This document shows, piece after piece, positions 1 to 8,597 of a stretch of DNA of 28,122 bases. The DNA is taken from contig DATKWS010000159.1 in NCBI GenBank assembly GCA_035529435.1, forward strand, positions 1-28,122, read 5' to 3'. Numbering within the stretch: position 1 is the first letter of the stretch; the number at the start of each line of letters is the position of its first letter. Source of the stretch: DATKWS01 sp035529435. Lineage in GTDB: Bacteria; Krumholzibacteriota; Krumholzibacteriia; Krumholzibacteriales; Krumholzibacteriaceae. Under the pieces are notes generated by a model. That model was not told the origin of the DNA and searched no databases. It saw only the letters and a program-made list of their open reading frames with translations. The position numbers were made by a program, and so were the translations under genes.

Positions 1-1124
1 CCCCGGTGGCGGAGCTCCCGATAAATGGAGAGCGCTCTCGAATACCCGCCGCGCGCAACTTCGATGCGTGCGGCGAGTTCGAGCGCCTGGACACTCCGGT
101 TGTCCGTCGGGTAATACAGGCCGAACAGGCGGTAATTCTCGGACGCACGCGAGTACCGCCCGAGGCGGTACTCGAGCGAGGCAGCAAGCAGCAGGGCATC
201 CTTTTTCAGATCGACGGGCGCGGAGGATTCGAACAACCGCATCGACAGTGATACGGCGCGTTCCACGTTACCGATTCCCGCCTGGTAACGTGCCTGCAGG
301 AGGCGAACGTCGTAATCGTCACGATACGCCGCTGACAGGTGCTCGACGATATGCGCCGCGGTCGTGCTTTTCGCCTCGTTCAAGGCGTATTCGGCGATGG
401 CGAGGAGCTGCTCCCTACCGTACAGATGAAACCGATCCCGGAGCCGCGAAACCGTTTCCCCGAAGGGGGCCATTGTCCCCGTGTCGCATGGAGCCTCCAG
501 TCCCGAAAAGAACCATCGCTCCGCCCACTCCCAGTTCCCTGCTACGCTGTACATGCGGGCGAGGAGAAACCGGGAGCGCCCCGTGAGCGCATCTTTGTTC
601 GGCGGCTCCGCCACGTCCCTCATGCTGTCAGGGGGGCACCGGGCGAGAAGATCAGCGTAGATATTGGCGGCCCTGCCCGTTCCGGGATGATCGGCGAGAT
701 CGGGGTGCGCTTCCGTGAGGGCGAACAACGTATCGAGCTCCGCTGCTGCTTCACGGTAGGAATGCATCTCAACCAGCGCCGCACCGCGGATGAATCGACG
801 ATACACTTCGAGATAGGCGTTATCGACCGGCGCATCCAGTGCATCGAGCGCCTCTTCATACTGTTTTGCCTTGAAAGCGACGAATCCCGCACTGAAGGGG
901 TCCCGGTGATCGGCCAGCATGCTCGATGCCTCGGCGTTGTACCCCGCCATGGTGAGATAGACGGCCTGATCGGCGGGCGGCGCGTCCGATGCGGCGTTGA
1001 GTGCCCGCTCGAACTCCCCCCGCCACACGTGGTCGGCGGGGCATGCCGGCTCACCCGCGTCCCCGGCGGCCAGATACAGTACAACTGTCAGAATTGAGAT
1101 GAAACGGCACATCGCTCCCCGCAT
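1..1124 (-). CDS. TPR-repeat exported protein, 3' end beyond window
   Basis: An open frame runs from 1124 to the left edge without a stop, giving about 374 residues of an unfinished protein. The N-terminus has a basic residue and then a hydrophobic stretch (FISILTVVLYLAAG), consistent with a signal peptide. The rest is amphipathic helices with TPR-like spacing, for example FKAKQYEEALDAL, YREAAAELDTLF, YRLGRYSRASENY and YSRALSIYREL. Such helical repeats make protein-binding solenoids; they also form the N-terminal part of Slt70-type transglycosylases and of periplasmic assembly factors. No catalytic domain is visible before the edge, so the function is unknown. Two in-frame ATGs (1124 and 1112) are possible. 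GGGGAG sits only two bases before the second, and a GGAG lies about 11 bases before the first. The gene follows guaA after 143 bases and appears to have its own promoter. Confidence 0.7.
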   Translation of the reverse strand, partial: MRGAMCRFISILTVVLYLAAGDAGEPACPADHVWRGEFERALNAASDAPPADQAVYLTMAGYNAEASSMLADHRDPFSAGFVAFKAKQYEEALDALDAPVDNAYLEVYRRFIRGAALVEMHSYREAAAELDTLFALTEAHPDLADHPGTGRAANIYADLLARCPPDSMRDVAEPPNKDALTGRSRFLLARMYSVAGNWEWAERWFFSGLEAPCDTGTMAPFGETVSRLRDRFHLYGREQLLAIAEYALNEAKSTTAAHIVEHLSAAYRDDYDVRLLQARYQAGIGNVERAVSLSMRLFESSAPVDLKKDALLLAASLEYRLGRYSRASENYRLFGLYYPTDNRSVQALELAARIEVARGGYSRALSIYRELRHR

Positions 1125-1145
1125 TCATCACGGTACTCCACTCTC

Positions 1146-1186
1146 AAGATATTTACACGGAGGGATTCTGGCAAGTTGAATGCCAG
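1146..1186 (-). promoter_or_regulatory. Candidate promoter with inverted repeat, upstream of the TPR gene
   Basis: On the minus strand TTGCCA (1174-1169), a 17-base spacer and TATCTT (1151-1146) resemble a housekeeping promoter. The -35 box lies inside an inverted repeat, CTGGCA (1168-1173) and TGCCAG (1181-1186), with a 7-base spacer, so a repressor could bind there. This is a match by eye only. Confidence 0.35.
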
Positions 1187-1209
1187 CCGCGGGATATTAT
1201 CCGCCGACG

Positions 1210-1234
1210 GCCCGGCATCCGGACCCTGCCGGGC
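1210..1234 (-). terminator. GC hairpin after guaA, possible terminator without a U-tract
   Basis: GCCCGGCA (1210-1217) and TGCCGGGC (1227-1234) form a perfect 8-bp stem with a 9-base loop, 34 bases past the guaA stop. No T-run follows in the minus direction, so it is not a canonical intrinsic terminator; it may pause polymerase or protect a 3' end. Confidence 0.35.
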
Positions 1235-1267
1235 ACGATCGGCCGCCGGCCGTGGATGATTGGAGGA

Positions 1268-2821
1268 TCATTCCCACTCGATCGTTCCGGGAGGTTTCGA
1301 GCTGATATCGTATACGACTCTGTTCACGCCGTCCACACGGTTGATGATCTCGTTGGCGACATCCTGGAGAAATCCATACGGTAGTTTCGCCCAGTCGGCC
1401 GTCATGCCATCGACGCTCGTAACCGCACGAAGGGCCGCAACGTTCTGGTATGTCCGCTCGTCCCCCATTACTCCGACGCTCTTGACCGGCAGCAGTACGG
1501 CGAATGCCTGCCAGACCGTATCGTACAGTTGCTCTCGCCGCAGGGCGTTGATGAAGATGCGGTCGATCCGGCGCAGCAGGTCGAGCTTGCCGGTGGTCAC
1601 CTCGCCGGGAATCCTCACCGCGAGACCGGGCCCGGGGAAGGGGTGTCTCTTTATCTGCCGCTCGGGCAGCCCGAGGTACCGTCCCACCTCCCGCACCTCG
1701 TCCTTGAACAGGAGCGCGAGCGGCTCCACGAGGTCGAAGTTGAGATCATCGGGGAGGCCGCCGACGTTGTGGTGAGATTTTATCGTGGCGGACGGTCCAA
1801 TCGTCGAACGGCTCTCGATGACATCGGGGTACAGCGTCCCCTGCGCGAGGAACCTGAACGGTCCGAGCCGTTTGCTCTGTTCCTCGAAAATGTCGATGAA
1901 ACATGCCCCGATGATCTTCCGCTTCTCCTCCGCGTCGGTAACGCCTCTGAGCCGTTTCAAAAATTCGTCGGCCGCGTCAACGATGACCGGCTCTGAGGTC
2001 AGATGCTCGCCGAGGAGCGTTTTCACCTCGTCGACCTCCCCCCAGCGCAGAAACCCGTTGTCGACAAAGACGGGGCAGAGCCGCTCGCCTATAGCCCTGT
2101 CCACGAGACACGCCATCACCGAGCTATCGACGCCGCCGCTCACGGCGCACAGAACCCGTTCATTCCCGACACGCTCACGGACCCGCGCAATCTCGTATTC
2201 GGCGAATGATTGCGAACTCCACGTCGGGCTGCACCGGCAGATATTGAAGAGAAAGTTGTGCAGAATGGTCTCACCGTAATCGGTGTGGTAGACCTCGGGA
2301 TGGAACTGCAATCCGTATATCGTTCCCGTTTCATCGGCGATGGCCGCAAGGGGACACCCCTGCGATGAGGCGACCGCCCTGTATTTCGGAGGAAGCGTCT
2401 TCACCTGGTCGCCATGGCTCATCCAAACGCGCTGCTCGTCCGGCGTGCCGTGGAAGAGTGCGTTCGCGTGTTCGACCGATATCATGGTGTGCCCGTATTC
2501 GCGGTGCCGGGAGCGTTCCACGACGGCACCACGCTTCTTCGCTATGAGCTGCATGCCGTAGCATATCCCGAGGATCGGCACATCGAGCGAAAAGATATCG
2601 GCCGCCATATCGGGCGAACCTTCCGAGGCGACGCTCGCAGGTCCACCCGAAAGGATCACCCCGACGGGGCAACGAGCTGCAATCTCCTCCGACGTCGCCG
2701 AATGGGGGAGGATCACGGAGAAAACCTGCTCCGATCTGATGCGGCGGGCGATCAGTTGCGTGTACTGCGATCCGAAATCGATGATGACGATCGATTCCCC
2801 TTTCCAGTCCTTTCCCTGCAC
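1268..2821 (-). CDS. guaA: GMP synthase (glutamine-hydrolysing)
   Basis: This cytosolic enzyme converts XMP to GMP using ATP and ammonia released from glutamine, the last step of guanine nucleotide synthesis. The 517 residues match the usual length. The N-terminal class I amidotransferase domain shows the nucleophile in GICYGMQ (Cys87) and its partners in QFHPEV (His174, Glu176). The ATP-pyrophosphatase domain starts with the PP-loop SGGVDSS (228-234). The C-terminal dimerisation domain ends in the family signature SKPPGTIEWE. Translation starts at a GTG preceded by AGGAGA five bases upstream, with the Shine-Dalgarno overlapping the end of purH. Only nine bases separate the two genes, so they are surely cotranscribed and probably translationally coupled. 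All key residues are present. Confidence 0.97.
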   Translation of the reverse strand: MQGKDWKGESIVIIDFGSQYTQLIARRIRSEQVFSVILPHSATSEEIAARCPVGVILSGGPASVASEGSPDMAADIFSLDVPILGICYGMQLIAKKRGAVVERSRHREYGHTMISVEHANALFHGTPDEQRVWMSHGDQVKTLPPKYRAVASSQGCPLAAIADETGTIYGLQFHPEVYHTDYGETILHNFLFNICRCSPTWSSQSFAEYEIARVRERVGNERVLCAVSGGVDSSVMACLVDRAIGERLCPVFVDNGFLRWGEVDEVKTLLGEHLTSEPVIVDAADEFLKRLRGVTDAEEKRKIIGACFIDIFEEQSKRLGPFRFLAQGTLYPDVIESRSTIGPSATIKSHHNVGGLPDDLNFDLVEPLALLFKDEVREVGRYLGLPERQIKRHPFPGPGLAVRIPGEVTTGKLDLLRRIDRIFINALRREQLYDTVWQAFAVLLPVKSVGVMGDERTYQNVAALRAVTSVDGMTADWAKLPYGFLQDVANEIINRVDGVNRVVYDISSKPPGTIEWE

Positions 2822-2830
2822 GTATTTCTC

Positions 2831-4396
2831 CTAGTGTCTGAAATGTCTCCTACCCGTCAGCAGCATCGTGATACCGAGCCTCTCGGCCGCATCGATGACC
2901 TTCTGGTCGTTGATCGATCCTCCGGGCTGTACCACCGCAACGACGCCGGCCTCGACAAGCACCTCGACGCCGTCGGGGAACGGGAAGAAGGCGTCGGAAG
3001 CCGCCGATGCGCCCTCGATCGCGAGCCCCTCGCGGTGTGCCTTGTCGACGGCGATCCGGCAGGAGTCGACGCGGCTCATCTGCCCCGCCCCCACGCCGAT
3101 CGTCCCCGCATCGTCGCAGATGACGATCGCGTTCGAACGGACGTGCTTGACGGTACGCCATGCAAGATGCAGCGCTTTTTCCTCGGACTCGCTCGGTGCA
3201 CGGGATGTGACGAGCTTCATCTCCGCGAGCTCGGGAAATCCCTCATCGCGGTCCTGCACGAGGAGAAGCCCGCCTATTTCCCGCGATACCCAACCGGGTA
3301 GATCGCGCTCCCACTCGGCTGTTTCCACGGTTATCAGACGGAGATTCTTCCTTTTCTTGAACCGGGCGATGGCCGAATCCGTAAAGCCTTTCGCCATGAT
3401 CACCTCGATGTACCCCTCGATACACGCTTCGGCGATCTCCCCGCTCACCTCGCCGTTGATCGCAACGACGCTGCCGAAGGCGGAAACAGGATCGGTCCTG
3501 CGCGCCCGCAGAAAGCTTTCGAGGGGATTTCCGCAGGATGCCGCGCCGCAGGGATTCATGTGCTTGATGATGGCGCACGATTCCCCTCCCAGATCCCGCG
3601 CGAGCAGGAATGCCGAGTACATATCCTGGATATTGTTGTACGAGAGCTCCTTGCCCTGGTGCTGCATGAAGTCCCCGAATGCGTCCACCGGCCGCCCAGT
3701 CCGGTAGAGGGCCGCACGGAGGTGCGGGTTCTCTCCGTACCGCAGGGGGCGGATCTTCCGGTACACCGTGATGATCTCATCGGGCAGTTCCGCGACATCG
3801 GTTTCGAGTCCCTCGAAAAAGATCGATATGGCCGCATCGTACGAGGCGGTATGATGAAATGCCTTCGAGGCCAAACGCCGGCGGGTTTCCGGAGATACGG
3901 CGCCGTCGCCGCGGTCGAGCTCCCCGATGACGGAATCGTAGTCGCCGGGATCGACGACAACGGTGACGCAATGGAAATTCTTCGCCGCCGACCTGATCAG
4001 CGTCGGCCCCCCGATGTCGATCTGCTCCACGATATCCCGCACATCGAGTGCCGGGTCGGCGGCCGCCTCGCTGAATCTGTAGAGGTTGACGGCGACGATG
4101 TCGATCAGATCGATTCCGAGATCGCGCGCAGCGGCGAGATGCTCCTCCTTCGAGCGATCGGCGAGGATCCCTCCGTGAATTTTCGGGTGAAGCGTCTTGA
4201 TACGCCCGTCCATCGTCTCCGGAAATCCGGTGACGTCGGAGATCTCGGTCACCGGGACACCAGCGTCACGAAGCGCGGCGGCGGTTCCTCCCGAAGCGAT
4301 GATGTCGAATTTGCGTTCGTGCAGCGCGGCCGCAAACTGCGCGACGCCGCGTTTGTCGGTGACACTGATCAACGCCCGCTTTTTCAGTTCGCTCAT
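2831..4396 (-). CDS. purH: Bifunctional AICAR formyltransferase / IMP cyclohydrolase
   Basis: This enzyme catalyses the last two steps of de novo IMP synthesis: it transfers a formyl group from 10-formyl-THF to AICAR and then closes the ring. The 521 residues are the normal length. The N-terminal MGS-like cyclohydrolase domain has SVTDKRG, ASGGTA and GRIKTLHPKIHGG (around 64-76). The C-terminal transformylase domain carries the catalytic Lys-His pair in IIKHMNPCG (Lys278, His279). It lies between purN (31-base gap) and guaA (9-base gap) in a purine operon. The ATG at 4396 has AAAGGG about eight bases upstream. IMP produced here feeds the GMP branch encoded by the next gene, although the IMP dehydrogenase gene is not in this window. 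Confidence 0.97.
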   Translation of the reverse strand: MSELKKRALISVTDKRGVAQFAAALHERKFDIIASGGTAAALRDAGVPVTEISDVTGFPETMDGRIKTLHPKIHGGILADRSKEEHLAAARDLGIDLIDIVAVNLYRFSEAAADPALDVRDIVEQIDIGGPTLIRSAAKNFHCVTVVVDPGDYDSVIGELDRGDGAVSPETRRRLASKAFHHTASYDAAISIFFEGLETDVAELPDEIITVYRKIRPLRYGENPHLRAALYRTGRPVDAFGDFMQHQGKELSYNNIQDMYSAFLLARDLGGESCAIIKHMNPCGAASCGNPLESFLRARRTDPVSAFGSVVAINGEVSGEIAEACIEGYIEVIMAKGFTDSAIARFKKRKNLRLITVETAEWERDLPGWVSREIGGLLLVQDRDEGFPELAEMKLVTSRAPSESEEKALHLAWRTVKHVRSNAIVICDDAGTIGVGAGQMSRVDSCRIAVDKAHREGLAIEGASAASDAFFPFPDGVEVLVEAGVVAVVQPGGSINDQKVIDAAERLGITMLLTGRRHFRH

Positions 4397-4427
4397 ACCT
4401 GCAACCCTTTCTCCGGCGGCGGTCCGC

Positions 4428-5054
4428 TCATGATCCGTTCAGAACGTGTACCGTTCTTCCCTCGATGCGCAGCCTTCCCTCGGCAAAGAGCCTGACGGCC
4501 TCCGGGTAGGCGGTATGCTCTTCCCTGAGAATGCGTGCGCCGAGGCTCTCCTCGTCGTCGTCCGGCCGGACCGGAACGACGTGCTGCACGATGATCGGTC
4601 CCGTATCCACCCCCGCATCGACGAAATGAACGGTGCACCCCGAGAATTTGACACCGTACTCGACGGCCTGCCGTTGACCGTGCAGACCCTTGAAGCTGGG
4701 AAGAAGCGCCGGGTGTATGTTGAGCATACGGCCGCCGTACGATTCGAGCAATTTTCCCTTCACGATACGCATGAACCCGGCGAGGCACACGAGGTCGATC
4801 CCTCTCTCCGTGCAGATCGCGTGCATCCTCCCGCTCGACTCCGGCGACATCGATCCCCTTTGTGGCCCGCAGTCGATCACGACCGACTCGACGCCCATTC
4901 GCTCGGCGATCCTGAGCGCCCCCGCATCGGGATTGTCGACAATCAGGAGGATTACGGCGGCGGGGAATGTCTCGTCGAGGCACGCCTCCGCAAGCGCCTC
5001 GAAGTTGCTTCCCCTGCCCGATGCCAGCACGGCGACGTTGATGCGTCGTTTCAT
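4428..5054 (-). CDS. purN: Phosphoribosylglycinamide formyltransferase
   Basis: PurN formylates GAR with 10-formyl-THF, the third step of purine synthesis. The 208 residues match the usual length of about 190-215. The phosphate loop is ASGRGSNFEAL (11-21). The catalytic triad is visible as Asn112 and His114 in LNIHPALLPSFKG and Asp150 in VDAGVDTGPI. The open frame extends 76 codons further upstream. I chose the ATG at 5054 because AAAGGAG lies four bases before it and the protein then begins with the family start MKRRINVAVLASGRG; the extension is low-complexity and overlaps the probable promoter. It is the first gene of purN-purH-guaA. Confidence 0.96.
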   Translation of the reverse strand: MKRRINVAVLASGRGSNFEALAEACLDETFPAAVILLIVDNPDAGALRIAERMGVESVVIDCGPQRGSMSPESSGRMHAICTERGIDLVCLAGFMRIVKGKLLESYGGRMLNIHPALLPSFKGLHGQRQAVEYGVKFSGCTVHFVDAGVDTGPIIVQHVVPVRPDDDEESLGARILREEHTAYPEAVRLFAEGRLRIEGRTVHVLNGS

Positions 5055-5097
5055 ATCACTCCTTTGCCCTGGTTCGTCAGGAATCGTTTCGGCCCTT

Positions 5098-5164
5098 GAG
5101 GAGCCTGGGGGACCGGCTCTCTCTGTCGGCGAATCTCTGTACCGGGAATACGCGACGGCTCCTC
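5098..5164 (-). promoter_or_regulatory. Structured leader of the purine operon with alternative stems
   Basis: GAGGAGCC and GGCTCCTC (+ strand 5098-5105 and 5157-5164) form a perfect 8-bp stem enclosing about 51 bases. Part of the right arm in RNA order (5105-5098) can instead pair with a nearer GAGCC to make a small 5-bp hairpin with a 9-base loop, so the two folds compete. It matches no purine riboswitch I can recognise. Attenuation or a regulatory leader is possible, but this is inference from base pairing alone. Confidence 0.3.
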
Positions 5165-5181
5165 CGGTTCGGGACGGTGGC

Positions 5182-5210
5182 ATGGTATCCATTATGGTCA
5201 CGGAAGTCAA
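5182..5210 (-). promoter_or_regulatory. Probable promoter of the purN-purH-guaA operon
   Basis: TTGACT (5210-5205), a 17-base spacer and TACCAT (5187-5182) read in the minus direction and would start RNA near 5175, leaving a leader of about 120 bases before purN. The -35 box matches the consensus at five of six positions and the -10 box at four. Confidence 0.5.
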
Positions 5211-5247
5211 GGGATGAGATCGGCGCCGTACCGGCGTGTTGTGCCTA

Positions 5248-7119
5248 TCATCGCCGCTCCGGTACGCGGCCGTCTCCCGCACGCCGTGGGAGCACGATCG
5301 GACCGCGCAAACCGCATTCTTGCCCGGTACCCGGCATGAGCCGGCATCGCAGCACCGTCCCCCGGCGTGCGATCACTTCACCGCCGCGGAGTGGATAGCG
5401 CGGTTCCAGGATCTCTATCGTGCATTCTCCGCATACAACGGTATCGCCGCGTGAAACGGTACGGATCGGTATGTCGAGCGCTTCGGCCGCGCGCACGATA
5501 TCGCCCCGTGTCTGTCCGAGATACGGCGAGCAGACAATCTGTCGCACCACGACCCGCTCGAGAATATGTCGAATCCCCCCCCGGCCCTTTCCGCCGTCCT
5601 CACCGATGACGATTGTTCCGATGGAACGTATGCCGTGGGACCAGAGATTCCTCACTGTCTCATGCCCATCGTACCAGCTCATGTCGCTCTCGAGGTAGAG
5701 GATGTACGGCCGGCAATCGACCAGAAGGCATCCGTGGTTGATTTCACCGCCGGCGATCGCGGTCTGTCGTGGCCGGTGAAACCCGTTCCCCGCGGTGACG
5801 GAGGCGATAATGCAGAGCGTGGCGGTGCACAGCGGGATCACGCGCCGCCGTTGCCGCTTCGCGAGCCCCAGCGCAAGGAGGATGATCCCCGCGCTGTAAA
5901 ATAGCGGTTCGATATCACCGTAATAAAGTGCGGGGTGCGGCCGGTGCGAGAAAACCGCCGGAAGGTCCCGCAGAATTCTCGAGACAAGGTCGAGTGGAAT
6001 CGCGAGAACGTTGCGTAGCTGCCCCACGGGAACAAGGAGAAATACACAGCCCGTATACAGGAAAATGCTCACCGGTATCATCATGAGGATATTCATGGCC
6101 GGGGCGAGCAGTGATGCCCGCTTGAACAGCAGCAGCACGAGCGGCAGTGTGAAGAGCTGGATCGATACGGTAACCAGCACTGAAAACAGAACGGCCCGCG
6201 CCACCATGTACAATCTTCGCCGGGGCAGCCGTGACCCGACCACGTCGACGAGTGGCATCCCGATGAGGCCGATGCCGCATACGGCGGCAAACGAGAGCTG
6301 AAATCCCGCGCGCATCACGGTGCCTGCGTTGATGCACGCAACGGCGATGCCGCCGAGCACGAGGGGGCGCATGAGAGTCGTCTTGATGCTGAGTGCACGG
6401 TACAGCAACACTGCGGCGGTCAATGAGAGTGCACGTACAAGTGAAGGGGGAAATCCGGCGACTGCCACGTAGAGAAACAGTATCGCGACGAGGAGACAGC
6501 TGCGGTGGAAACGTCGGAGGCGCATCAGCGAGAGGAAGTAGGCGATTGGCACGGCGATGATACCGAGATGGAGGCCGCTCAGAGCGAGAAAGTGCGCAAT
6601 GCCGAGATACTCGTACGCATCACGAATAATCCGGGGCAGATCCGACCTCCGAGCAAGGAGGAGCGCCCCCATCATTGAGCTGCTGAGCGGGGTGAGACGG
6701 GGGTGCGAGAGATCACGGACGAGATGTGCCCTGAGTTTTGCCACGTACGAAGCATTCCCGGCGGAGCCGTTCTTGGATGATCGCCCGTCGCCCGAATGGC
6801 GCGCCGGCGATCCGGTACGCTCCGATGCGGCGAGGTGAACCGTGCCCCCGCCCCGCCGTTCGCCGTTCTGCTCGTATCGCTCTCGCTCCAAACCGGCGCA
6901 GGTCCAGAGAGGAAAGACGGTGAATACGATGAGGGTGACGCGTACCGCGGTGTTCCACGCGGAGGAGAGCGGAGGCGCCGCCGGTGTATCCGGTATCCTC
7001 CAGAGCACCGGCACGAAGAACATGTAGAGGATGATGCACGCTGAAACCAGCGCGATACTGCGAACGTCCGGCGGAAAAATGATGCCCGATGCAATGAAGG
7101 CAGCCCACCACAACACCAT
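5248..7119 (-). CDS. comEC: ComEC/Rec2-like inner-membrane channel protein, reduced form
   Basis: ComEC forms the inner-membrane channel for DNA in natural transformation. The family core is clear: the signature HFLALSGLHLG (177-187) followed by a long run of hydrophobic helices (about 205-425), including AGFQLSFAAV. The 623 residues are shorter than typical ComEC proteins. Two N-terminal hydrophobic segments are followed by a polar low-complexity stretch (about 75-130) where an OB-fold is usually found. The C-terminal lactamase-like region (450-575) lacks the HxHxDH metal motif; the equivalent stretch reads IGEDGGKGRGG. The protein then ends before a HHGS-type motif. I chose ATG 7119 over the upstream frame because GGGAGG lies about six bases before it and the upstream residues are not family-like. 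A role in DNA uptake is likely but the nuclease-like part is probably inactive. Confidence 0.85.
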   Translation of the reverse strand: MVLWWAAFIASGIIFPPDVRSIALVSACIILYMFFVPVLWRIPDTPAAPPLSSAWNTAVRVTLIVFTVFPLWTCAGLERERYEQNGERRGGGTVHLAASERTGSPARHSGDGRSSKNGSAGNASYVAKLRAHLVRDLSHPRLTPLSSSMMGALLLARRSDLPRIIRDAYEYLGIAHFLALSGLHLGIIAVPIAYFLSLMRLRRFHRSCLLVAILFLYVAVAGFPPSLVRALSLTAAVLLYRALSIKTTLMRPLVLGGIAVACINAGTVMRAGFQLSFAAVCGIGLIGMPLVDVVGSRLPRRRLYMVARAVLFSVLVTVSIQLFTLPLVLLLFKRASLLAPAMNILMMIPVSIFLYTGCVFLLVPVGQLRNVLAIPLDLVSRILRDLPAVFSHRPHPALYYGDIEPLFYSAGIILLALGLAKRQRRRVIPLCTATLCIIASVTAGNGFHRPRQTAIAGGEINHGCLLVDCRPYILYLESDMSWYDGHETVRNLWSHGIRSIGTIVIGEDGGKGRGGIRHILERVVVRQIVCSPYLGQTRGDIVRAAEALDIPIRTVSRGDTVVCGECTIEILEPRYPLRGGEVIARRGTVLRCRLMPGTGQECGLRGPIVLPRRAGDGRVPERR

Positions 7120-7196
7120 CACACACCTCCCACGCTGCCGTTTACGGTATGCAACGCCCTCCGGGAACGAATCGCTTCCCTTCGGGCGGGTATATT

Positions 7197-8501
7197 CTAT
7201 GCCTCGGCCTGGTAGAATGCCACCCTGTTTTTTCCCTCCTTCTTGGAAACATACAGGGCCTTGTCCGCTTTCCGGAACAGATCGATCTCGCTCTGAGCGT
7301 CGATCGGGTAGATGCACCCGCCGATGCTCACTGTCCGCCGTATCTTCTCACCGCTCTCCAGTACGTGCTGTACCTGAGACACGACGAGGCGTATACGGTC
7401 GGCGGTCCGTTCGGCTGCATCCTGCCCGACGCCTGGCAGCAGCGCAATGAATTCCTCCCCTCCGTATCGAAAGAACAGATCGATCTTCCGCAGGTGGTCC
7501 TTCACGTTTTGCGCAATCAACTTGAGCATGATATCACCGACATCATGACCGTACCGGTCGTTGACGTGCTTGAAGTCGTCGATGTCGAACAACAGGAACG
7601 TCAGGCATTTCTTGTCTCGTGTCGCGCGTTCCATCTCGAGCGGAAGTTGCGATTCGTAATAATTCCGGTTATGCACCTGCGTGAGCCTGTCGACCATGGC
7701 CATCTTCTCGAGACGTCTGTTGTTCTCGAGGAGCCTCGTCAGACCCTGGCCGAGAAGGGTAAAATTGTTGACGGTATCGATTTCGCGCGGTTCGCGCTCC
7801 CTCAGATGGATCTCGAGAATCCCCCACCGCAGATCCCCGCTGATCAACGGAATGAGGATGATCGACCGTACATCCGATCCGAACGCGAACAGGCTTGCCC
7901 GCGAGGCCGCCGTTTCGGCCCCGAAGAAGCGATAGGACGCCCCGCGGCCCAGGACGGTCCGGTATAGAGCATTGGTGGAAACCGCCACGTGCGAAGAGAT
8001 TTTAATCCTGCCTTCACCATGCCCCGAAACGAACGGAAGATCTTGCAGAAGAAGAAGGTGCCCTACCGCTCCCTGGCAGATATGGGAAACCAGTTCGAGA
8101 ATCCCGCGTATCTTGCCATTCACGCGTTTCGGCGAATCGTTCAACGACAGCGATGAGATGATGCCGGCGAGCACCGAAGGCACGATACCCGCGGCCCGCT
8201 TCTCTTCTCCCGAGATCGCCTTCCATTCGAGATGCGTCAACTCCAGGGTTATCCGCGTCCGCCCATCGGTATGCACGTAGGAAACGGATACATTCATTCC
8301 GTCGCGTTGAATTCCGCCTTTTCCGTACACGCCTTTCGCCGCGAGCTCCTCGAGTGACAGGTAAGCCTGCCGTATCATCTCGAACCGCTCGTTCCCGGCG
8401 AGCGCACCTTGAATCCCTTGAATGCGCTGCGATGAAAGGAGATGACGTGGTACCAGCCGCGATAGGAGGTACCGATAATCTCTCTCGAACGGCGGGTGCA
8501 T
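7197..8501 (-). CDS. Diguanylate cyclase with N-terminal GAF-like sensor domain
   Basis: This 434-residue cytosolic protein ends in a full GGDEF domain (about 265-430) that makes c-di-GMP from two GTP. The family start VDRLTQVHNRN, the metal-site stretch LFDIDDFKHVND (304-315) and the active-site loop RYGGEEF (345-351) are intact. An RxxD product-inhibition site, RKID (338-341), lies exactly five residues before GGEEF, so feedback inhibition is expected. Residues about 125-260 look like a GAF domain. Residues 1-120 are unassigned. No membrane segment is present. The ATG at 8501 has GGAAAG seven bases upstream, and a TATAAT promoter lies about 70 bases upstream. comEC follows after 77 bases and may be cotranscribed. 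Confidence 0.93.
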   Translation of the reverse strand: MHPPFERDYRYLLSRLVPRHLLSSQRIQGIQGALAGNERFEMIRQAYLSLEELAAKGVYGKGGIQRDGMNVSVSYVHTDGRTRITLELTHLEWKAISGEEKRAAGIVPSVLAGIISSLSLNDSPKRVNGKIRGILELVSHICQGAVGHLLLLQDLPFVSGHGEGRIKISSHVAVSTNALYRTVLGRGASYRFFGAETAASRASLFAFGSDVRSIILIPLISGDLRWGILEIHLREREPREIDTVNNFTLLGQGLTRLLENNRRLEKMAMVDRLTQVHNRNYYESQLPLEMERATRDKKCLTFLLFDIDDFKHVNDRYGHDVGDIMLKLIAQNVKDHLRKIDLFFRYGGEEFIALLPGVGQDAAERTADRIRLVVSQVQHVLESGEKIRRTVSIGGCIYPIDAQSEIDLFRKADKALYVSKKEGKNRVAFYQAEA

Positions 8502-8568
8502 CTTTATTCTTTCCGGGGCAATAGAGTTCCCTGTTAAAAAATAACGTCATATCGATCATTCATCTATC

Positions 8569-8597
8569 ATTATACACCAACGTTACCGCCTTTTCCA
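8569..8597 (-). promoter_or_regulatory. Promoter of the diguanylate cyclase gene
   Basis: A perfect TATAAT (8574-8569) with TGGAAA (8597-8592) 17 bases upstream reads in the minus direction. The RNA start would be near 8562, giving a leader of about 60 bases. The remainder of the 303-base divergent gap 8502-8804 holds the mltD promoter and nothing else I can identify. Confidence 0.6.

Noticed and set aside
1220..1237. An 18-base sequence (CGGACCCTGCCGGGCACG) repeated exactly at 26793-26810
   Set aside because: The second copy encodes part of the C-terminal block of the third nfeD-operon protein and the first overlaps a GC hairpin. With this base composition a chance match cannot be excluded, and no third copy was seen.
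5055..5282. 76-codon N-terminal extension of purN
   Set aside because: It covers the probable promoter and leader, and PurN proteins start at the chosen ATG.
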